Assembly (NCBI GenBank): GCA_040235415.1
Contig: JBECKR010000401.1
Coordinates: 1-26,762, forward strand
DNA length: 26,762 bases
Direction: 5' to 3'
From: JBECKR01 sp040235415
GTDB taxonomy: Bacteria > Acidobacteriota > Polarisedimenticolia > Polarisedimenticolales > Polarisedimenticolaceae
Below, piece by piece: positions 23,451 through 26,762 of the stretch (the first letter of the stretch is position 1; every line of letters starts with the position of its first letter). The position numbers were made by a program, and so were the translations under genes. The notes under the pieces are model-generated. The model searched no databases, was not told the DNA's origin, and saw only the letters and a list, made by a program, of their open reading frames with translations.

Positions 23451-24272
23451 TCAACCTTTCGGCCCGCTCTCGTCGCCCTTGGCCGGCGCGAGGAGCTCTC
23501 GGATCGCGGAAGGCAGCGCGAAGCGGTCCGGCGGCAGGTCGACGTCGTGCTCGATCGACTGCACGGTCACGACGCGGTCCTGCTGCATGACCGACGCCCG
23601 CACCCGGAACGGGTAGCGCAGGCCGTCGACGTCGCGATAGTCCTCGACGCGGCTGACGACCGGGAGCTTCCCCATCGGAGAGTCGACGACGGAGTCGCGA
23701 CGCACCATGAGGCCGGATTCCCGGTCGAAGTACAGCGTCTCGGGGTCGCCCTCCTTCGGCGTCATCACGACCTTCCAGCACGACTTGCCGTCGACGTCGG
23801 CCTCCCCCCGGTTCTCGGCCGAGGCGTAGAGGTCCTGCCAACGCGAGATCCCGTCGAACGCCGCCTCCCGCATGAACTGCGCCTTCTCGCCCCCCTCGAT
23901 GAGCCGCGGCCCGGTCGCGACCGACGTCTCCCAGGCGACGGTGCCGTCGGTGCCGCGCTCGATCCGCCCGATCGCGTCGGACTCGATCAACGCGTAGACC
24001 TTGTCGGGCCGCGCGGACCAGGTTCGGACGTCGAGCGCCACGCCGGCGCCCACGATCTCGAGCGTCGCGTGCGTCACGCGGTTGCGGATCTTCTCGTGCG
24101 CCGCGCGGCCGCCGGTGGCGTCGACGTAGCGCGCCAGGACCGTCGCGGCGTCGGGAGCCGCCGGAGCGGCCGTTTCCTGGGCCCGGACGGGGACCACGGC
24201 GCACCCCGCGAGCAGCGCCGCGGCGGCCGCGACGACACGGATCTTCCGACTGCGGGACTGAAACGCTCTCAT
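23451..24272 (-). CDS. Outer-membrane-lipoprotein-sorting-like (LolA-fold) exported protein
   Basis: 273 residues. The N-terminus (MRAFQSRSRKIRVVAAAAALLAGCAVVPVRAQE) has both a lipobox LAGC, with Cys24 as possible lipidation site, and a signal peptidase I-like site (VRA before QE), so lipoprotein or free periplasmic protein is undecided. The body opens with ATVLARYVDATGGRAAHEKIRN and continues with WSARPDKVYALIES, GTVAWE, WKVVMTPKEGDPETLYFDRESGLMVRRD and VEDYRDVDGLRYPFRVR. This is the pattern of LolA/LolB-superfamily sheet proteins found in many copies in Acidobacteriota and relatives. The ATG overlaps the stop of the S41 protease gene (ATGA), so the two are coupled. It may bind a hydrophobic ligand or lipoprotein; no function is proven. 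Confidence 0.8.
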   Translation of the reverse strand: MRAFQSRSRKIRVVAAAAALLAGCAVVPVRAQETAAPAAPDAATVLARYVDATGGRAAHEKIRNRVTHATLEIVGAGVALDVRTWSARPDKVYALIESDAIGRIERGTDGTVAWETSVATGPRLIEGGEKAQFMREAAFDGISRWQDLYASAENRGEADVDGKSCWKVVMTPKEGDPETLYFDRESGLMVRRDSVVDSPMGKLPVVSRVEDYRDVDGLRYPFRVRASVMQQDRVVTVQSIEHDVDLPPDRFALPSAIRELLAPAKGDESGPKG

Positions 24273-25603
24273 CGTGCCTCCTCCACGGCGGCCGCGGCCG
24301 CCTTCGGTTTCGATTCCTCCCGGATCCATGCCAGGGCGGCGTCGAGAACGGGATCGGCGCCCGCGAGGAGCGCGGCGCGCGTCGGGACGATCTCGACGTC
24401 CGGGCGGACGCCGTTCGCCTCGAGCCGCCCGCCGCCGCGGGAGACGTAATCCGCAAAAGCGTACTGGAAGCCGTCGCCGTTGGGCAGCTTCTCGATCGTC
24501 GAGGGCAGCGCCGCACCCATCGTGCGGCTCCCGAATACGCGGGCGCGCCCGAGGTCCTGCAGCCCGCCCGCGAAGATCTCGGCGCACGACGCCGACAGCC
24601 CGTCGACCAGGACCGCGACCGGTCCGCCGAAGGTCCGCGCGCGGGGGAACACGACGATCTTGAGGGCGCCGTCGCGGGTCGTGAGCGTCCCGAGGAACGG
24701 CTGCTTGCTCGAAACGAGCCATCCCGCCATTCCCATCGCCATCATCGGAAGGCCGCCGGAGTTCCCGCGCAGGTCGATGACGACGCCCTTCGCGTCGAGG
24801 AACGACCTCATCGCGCGGTCGTACTCCGGCATCACGCTCGACGGGTCGAGGAACATGTTGAACCGGATCAGCCCGACGTCGCCGTCGAGCCTCGAGGTCT
24901 CGATCCACACGTGAAGCGGCGGGAGGTAGCCGAACTGCGACTTGCGTCCCTTGGCCGGAGCGAGCGCGAGCGTCGCCTTGACCGCGCGGTCGTCGCCGTC
25001 GAGCAGCTCGAGGTCGCGGCGTTCGTGCTCGGCGCCCGCCAGCATGGAGGTGACGGCCCCGACCGCGGCCACCGCACGGTAGGGTCCGTCCGCGAACGCG
25101 GCTCGGACGCGCTCGATGCGCGTCGCGACGTCCTCGTCCCCGACGCGCGTGACGACCCATCCCGGCCGGATTCCCGCGTCGGCGGCCGGAGACCCCGGAT
25201 CGACGCGGGTGACGAGCGCGCGGTCGTCGACGACACGGACCTCGAGGCCGGTCGTGCCGTCCCCCGCCCCGGTTCCCGCCGCGCCGCCGAGCGCGTCGTA
25301 GATCTCCGCGGGCAGGATCGCGAAGTGCGACTGTCCGAGCCGCGAGACGAGATCCTGCATCACGGCCCTCGCCGCGTCGCGAGTCTTCGCGGCCTCGACC
25401 TTCGGTCGGAGCTCGGCGCGGACCGCGTCCCAGTCGAGCCCGCCGAGCGACGGGTCGAAGTGCTTGTCCCGGATCGTCGTCCAGACGCGGTCGAACGACG
25501 CGACGTCGAGACGGTGCGCCTCGGCGTTCTCGTCGGTCCCCGCCCGCGCGGGTACGCCCGCGACCAACCCCAGTGCGAGCAACGCGGCGAGTTTCTTTCC
25601 CAT
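24269..25603 (-). CDS. S41-family PDZ peptidase, exported, without the CTP-type lysine
   Basis: 444 residues. After the signal peptide (MGKKLAALLALGLVAGVPARA) comes a helical tail-protease N-domain (VWTTIRDKHFDPSLGGLDWDAVRAELRPKVEAAKT), then a PDZ domain (about 100-190, GLEVRVVDDRALVTRVDPGSPAADAGIRPGWVV). The S41 core follows with GVVIDLRGNSGG and the nucleophile Ser339 in LSASCAEIFAGGLQDLG. In classical CtpA/Prc enzymes a lysine sits 25 residues after this serine; here that position is Ala364 (GSRTMGAALPS), as in the S41B/IRBP-like branch, which uses other residues. It is probably a periplasmic protease. GGGAGGAGG precedes ATG 25603. It is 20 bases after the membrane protein gene and coupled to the LolA-like gene. 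Confidence 0.87.
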   Translation of the reverse strand: MGKKLAALLALGLVAGVPARAGTDENAEAHRLDVASFDRVWTTIRDKHFDPSLGGLDWDAVRAELRPKVEAAKTRDAARAVMQDLVSRLGQSHFAILPAEIYDALGGAAGTGAGDGTTGLEVRVVDDRALVTRVDPGSPAADAGIRPGWVVTRVGDEDVATRIERVRAAFADGPYRAVAAVGAVTSMLAGAEHERRDLELLDGDDRAVKATLALAPAKGRKSQFGYLPPLHVWIETSRLDGDVGLIRFNMFLDPSSVMPEYDRAMRSFLDAKGVVIDLRGNSGGLPMMAMGMAGWLVSSKQPFLGTLTTRDGALKIVVFPRARTFGGPVAVLVDGLSASCAEIFAGGLQDLGRARVFGSRTMGAALPSTIEKLPNGDGFQYAFADYVSRGGGRLEANGVRPDVEIVPTRAALLAGADPVLDAALAWIREESKPKAAAAAVEEAR

Positions 25604-25623
25604 CTCTTCCTCCTCCCGTGACG

Positions 25624-26762
25624 TCAACCGGAGCGACCCATGCGGTCCAGCAAGGAGTACACCGAGGGCTGCAGCGGTATTTCCATCTTTTCGATCTGGC
25701 GCCGCCCCACGTGGTACGCCGCGAGCGTCGCGGCGATCGCCACCGCCCACGCCGCGGCCGTCCCGAACGGCTGCCCCGCGACGGCGCGCGCCGAGAGCTC
25801 GAACAGCGCGCGGGCGAGCCACGGTCGCGCCACCCGCCCGACCATCGCGAGCCCCTGCGACACGAACATCGCCAGGAGGACCGCGAGCGATCCCCACACG
25901 ACCGCGTGGCGCGCCCAGTTGCCGATCCCCGCGCGGTAGGTCCGGAGCAGCGCCGCGTGCAGCAGGAGCCACGGCGGCACCGTCACGAGCAGCAGCAGAG
26001 CGAGAACGGCCGCCCGATGCCGCCGCGCCCGGAGACGGGGGTGGTCCGCCCTGAGCGTCAGGCCGTGGCCGCGGACGCCGACGGTGCCGTCCGGCCGGAT
26101 CTCGAGGTAGCGGCGCGCGATCTCCGCCGCCGGGATGTCGGCGCGGTACACGACGGCGACGGCGCGGCTCACCTGCCACGCGACGAACTCGGGCGAGCTT
26201 CCCTCCGGAGCGTCGAACGGCGAGTACAGTGCGACCGCCATTCCGGCCACGGGCCGCAGCGCGCGCGGCCGGTGGCGCTCGCCCCACGCCGCGACGACCT
26301 CGGGCGGCGTCCCGTCCCAGGCGATCGCGTACGCGTCCATCGGGACGAGCACCTCCGGAGCGCCGTCGCGGGCGCCGAGGTCGACGAACTCGCGGCTCCG
26401 GGACGCCAGGGTCGAACCCGACGCCCCGGCGGCGACCGCCGCGAGGAACACGGCCAGGGTCGGCAGCACGAGCCCTGCGAGGACCGTCCGCCGCGGGATC
26501 GGGAGCGCGTCCAAGCGGTGCAGGCGTCCGAGGCGGGGACCGGCGATCGCGAACAGCATGTAGACCGTCATCGGGACGTACATGTAGCGGAGGTCCCGGA
26601 TGTCGGGCCCAAACCCGAAGAGCTCGGCCGCGCCGCCGGTGAGGAGTCCGAACAGCGCCACGAACGGCACGGCTCCGATCTCCTTGAGGCCGGCCGACGT
26701 CTCACGCAGGACGAGTCTCGGCACCAGGAGGAGCGTCCGGCCGCGCGGCCACGCCCGGCGCT
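25624..26762 (-). CDS. Integral membrane protein, possibly ABC-transporter permease (5' end may lie outside the window)
   Basis: At least 366 residues. The frame remains open to the window edge, and the in-frame GTG at 26724 lacks a ribosome binding site, so the true start is probably outside. Hydrophobic segments lie near residues 18-35, 47-63, 81-103, 236-258, 273-297 and 317-337 (counted from the GTG), with a soluble region of about 120 residues between the third and fourth. The overall shape suggests an export-type permease subunit, but no diagnostic motif was found. The S41 protease gene follows after 20 bases on the same strand, suggesting a shared transcript for an envelope function. 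Confidence 0.6.
   Translation of the reverse strand, partial: RRAWPRGRTLLLVPRLVLRETSAGLKEIGAVPFVALFGLLTGGAAELFGFGPDIRDLRYMYVPMTVYMLFAIAGPRLGRLHRLDALPIPRRTVLAGLVLPTLAVFLAAVAAGASGSTLASRSREFVDLGARDGAPEVLVPMDAYAIAWDGTPPEVVAAWGERHRPRALRPVAGMAVALYSPFDAPEGSSPEFVAWQVSRAVAVVYRADIPAAEIARRYLEIRPDGTVGVRGHGLTLRADHPRLRARRHRAAVLALLLLVTVPPWLLLHAALLRTYRAGIGNWARHAVVWGSLAVLLAMFVSQGLAMVGRVARPWLARALFELSARAVAGQPFGTAAAWAVAIAATLAAYHVGRRQIEKMEIPLQPSVYSLLDRMGRSG

Noticed and set aside
21088..23616. 842-codon plus-strand frame
   Set aside because: Antisense shadow of the symporter, FN3 and MarR genes; composition is typical of a shadow.
24269..25603. S41 gene as a pseudogene because the lysine is missing
   Set aside because: The frame is complete with signal peptide, PDZ and serine motif, and a whole branch of S41 proteins naturally lacks that lysine.
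24269..26287. N-terminal extension of the S41 protease to 672 residues
   Set aside because: The extension is a shadow of the upstream membrane protein gene. The ATG at 25603 has a strong ribosome binding site and starts a signal peptide.

Overview
The window is a bacterial chromosomal segment with very high G+C and strongly G/C-biased third codon positions, so most long antisense reading frames are shadows. Gene content suggests an Acidobacteriota-like, Gram-negative, oxygen-respiring bacterium. The grounds are a secreted protein with the 'NIPFSF...LPAGEY' pattern common in that phylum, NtrC-type sigma-54 systems, periplasmic proteins and a cytochrome bd oxidase. The phylum is an inference; there is no rRNA marker. 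No rRNA, tRNA, CRISPR array, phage gene or transposase was seen. Genes are densely packed, and no gene-free stretch exceeds 300 bases (the longest is about 220, at 3497-3717).

Left part (1-3496, minus strand): a cut-off SDR oxidoreductase, a GH133-type glycogen debranching enzyme, a small SAM methyltransferase and a secreted 148-residue protein. Centre-left (3718-7139, plus): a histidine kinase and NtrC-type regulator pair, then a small secreted protein. Centre (7276-11416, plus): cytochrome bd oxidase cydAB bracketed by two different palindromic repeat elements, an Obg/DRG-like TGS GTPase and an ACT-domain protein. Then (11469-15576, plus) come a second kinase/NtrC-type regulator pair, a secreted rubrerythrin and a DUF2231 membrane protein. 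Three near-perfect sigma-54 promoters (TGGCAC-N5-TTGC) lie in the window, each in front of a predicted exported protein. Two flank the first two-component system and one directly follows the second. All three have dyad-symmetric sequences about 65-106 bp upstream of the expected start, so both systems probably control envelope or periplasmic proteins through sigma-54.

Right part (15683-23328, minus): an apparent eight-gene operon. In transcription order it encodes a MarR regulator, an FN3 membrane-anchored protein, an SSS-family sodium symporter, a 39-residue membrane peptide, an aspartate-carbamoyltransferase-like enzyme lacking the residues that bind aspartate, an AsnB-type glutamine amidotransferase, an M20 carbamoylase/allantoate-amidohydrolase-type hydrolase, and an isochorismatase-family cysteine amidohydrolase. 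Overlapping or few-base junctions couple most of these genes. Together they look like an undescribed pathway for taking up, making or breaking down an N-carbamoyl (ureido) and/or amide compound; this is the most interesting part of the window. Upstream of it (23451-26762, minus) is a coupled group: an integral membrane protein, an S41-family PDZ protease without the usual catalytic lysine, and an outer-membrane-lipoprotein-sorting-like protein.
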